DNA from: Armigeres subalbatus
Taxonomy: Eukaryota; Arthropoda; Insecta; Diptera; Culicidae
Assembly: GCF_024139115.2 (NCBI RefSeq)
Contig: NC_085141.1
Coordinates: 222,504,307-222,568,306, forward strand
Direction of reading: 5' to 3'
DNA length: 64,000 bases
Part shown: piece after piece, positions 62,673 through 64,000 of the stretch
How positions within the stretch are numbered: the stretch's first letter is position 1
Layout: every line of letters starts with the position of its first letter
Notes under the pieces: model-generated
Seen by the model: the letters and a program-made list of their open reading frames with translations, nothing else
What the model was told of the DNA's origin: nothing
Database searches by the model: none
Position numbers and translations under genes: made by a program

Positions 62673-64000
62673 GGCTGAGCACATGGTCTGAGATGGGCGA
62701 ACAACGCCACAGATGGTCCCAAGCATATGTCGCTTGGAAACTCCACGTGCTTGACTCCTCAAGCAAGGTAAAAGTTGTATGTCCATCCGAGGGAATCAAT
62801 CCGCAAACGAGATGACTCAATGACTCGCGGTACAGCTTATGATGATTTCTAAAATTTTGTAGAAAAATAAGTAAATGGTCGTACATTATATTTTAAACTG
62901 CGATTTTTCTGACGGATTACGTGAAAAGAATTATTCGCTAACTGGCTCCAGTTTATTTTCGTTCCTGACCATAGTCTGTCTACTCGTAGTCGTAATACTC
63001 ATGAGAATTAAAATGATACCTTTGAAAAGTTAAAATATTTCTGTGAATTGATCAGGTTTTCCTTTTTGTCCACACTATGCATCAGAGACCACAGCAAAAA
63101 GTATCTGACGGAAATAGATCTGTGAGTTTTTGTCGACTTATTCCATGATTTTCATCCTATGGAGGCGATACTCCCAATTCACCTTTAAATCTACCCTCAC
63201 GCCGCTTCGCATCGCTTTTACCGACTTTGAACTTTTAGAAATCCAAACCGCACGACAAAATCTGGCGGCGTCCCTCGCAGGTTGCGGAATCGATAACATC
63301 AGGTGAGCGAGCGGTCGGTTTCGATTGGTGCTGTAGTCAACTCCGGCGGAATCCCATCCATGCTCGTTCGTAGGCGTCCACCGTTTCAGTGCGGTGATTC
63401 CTGCTAACGTCGATGCTTCTTCCGCTTGGAAGAGGGGAGAAAAAGCCATCAATTAGAGAATTGCTTCCACCTGCCCGAGGACTCTCATCGGCTCCAATTA
63501 TTTCGTTCATTTAGTAGCAGCACGACAGAAGCACATCGAATGGTTCGAGGGTGAGAAACCAATAATAAATCAAATAGCTTGAAATTGGTTAAAATACCGT
63601 ACCTGATTCGTGCGAACATCTCCGAACATTGCTTAAATTTCTAAAGAAATACCGGAGTTTGCCCTTGAGCTCTGAGGGTGTCGTAATGAAAATAAGAGAA
63701 GGGGCATTAAATTGAAAGTTTATTGAAAATTCTGAAGCGAAATATAGCTTTGTATTTATGTGTTTCCAGCTCATCTATTTTTTAATTAGAAGTCACGGTC
63801 GTTTCTTATTAACAAGCTCTGGAGTCTCTTTGCATTCGTACTTTAATAACTGACTTAAAGGAAACCAATAGGCAGTCCTCGTAGCCTGTTGTACTTGCTA
63901 CTGGATTCAAGAACGATGTTTCATATCTGTAATGGGCTAAATAAACATTTTTATGAGACAGCTAAAGAGGTTAATTCGAGACGAGCCAGCATCTGGCTGA
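62673..64000. other. unassigned region to the window end
   Basis: Mostly unrecognised. 63130-63480 is GC-richer and has a 104-codon minus frame (63452-63138, with YRLHRMKIME at its end). I cannot support it as a gene. Confidence 0.4.

Overview
The window is a repeat-dense stretch of mosquito DNA, almost certainly Aedes (Ae. aegypti or Ae. albopictus; I cannot separate them by eye). It carries an almost full-length Juan-A (Jockey clade), many Feilai-type tRNA-derived SINEs with a GAA-triplet 3' end, two families of RTE-clade elements, a full-length CR1-clade element, LOA/R1-group fragments, several MITEs and satellites. I found no intact conserved host gene; a few candidate host exons or pseudogenes are listed with low confidence.

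Layout. 0-10 kb: a decayed LOA-like element (gag at 0.56-1.2 kb, endonuclease at 2.3-2.6 and 9.26-9.38 kb). A tRNA-like repeat and a Feilai SINE, a MITE and a long minus-strand RTE copy (RTE-A1, 2.6-9.25 kb) have inserted in it. RTE-A1 itself holds a plus-strand copy of a second RTE family (RTE-B1, 2.95-6.4 kb). 10.1-10.9 kb: an (ATATTAA)n satellite interrupted by a 189-bp MITE. 10.9-18.7 kb: RTE-A2, then RTE-A3 split by a CR1 element (13.17-17.73 kb). 18.7-22.8 kb: mostly unassigned, with one Feilai and one MITE. 23.1-24.3 kb: a satellite of about 150 bp. 24.3-28.75 kb: RTE-B2 and RTE-A5. 29.3-30.9 kb: a decayed open frame split by a 662-bp long-TIR element. 31.97-36.52 kb: Juan-A. 37.2-38.5 kb: RTE-A6. 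38.7-42.4 kb and 49.1-53.0 kb: the two halves of a nested Feilai > LOA > gag-bearing derivative, now in opposite orientation. 42.6-45.4 kb: a DNA transposon with TIRs of about 600 bp and a decayed transposase. 45.4-48.3 kb: single-copy-looking sequence with possible exons. 53.1-55.9 kb: two satellites. 56.1-64 kb: Feilai, MITEs, a 2.2-kb CCCAAGTA-ended element, an RTE-B scrap and unassigned DNA.

How the parts relate. Target-site duplications (TSDs) let much of the insertion order be read directly. The most unusual result is at 38.7-53.0 kb. A 15-bp TSD shows one LOA-like copy landed in one Feilai. A 10-bp TSD shows a shortened LOA derivative (gag joined to the ORF2 tail, with endonuclease and RT missing) landed in that LOA copy. 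The 5' half of this nest now lies on the minus strand and the 3' half on the plus strand about 10 kb away, with about 1.4 kb present at both breakpoints. This is the expected footprint of an inversion made by staggered breaks. No CRISPR array, rRNA gene, functional tRNA gene or bacterial-type operon is present.
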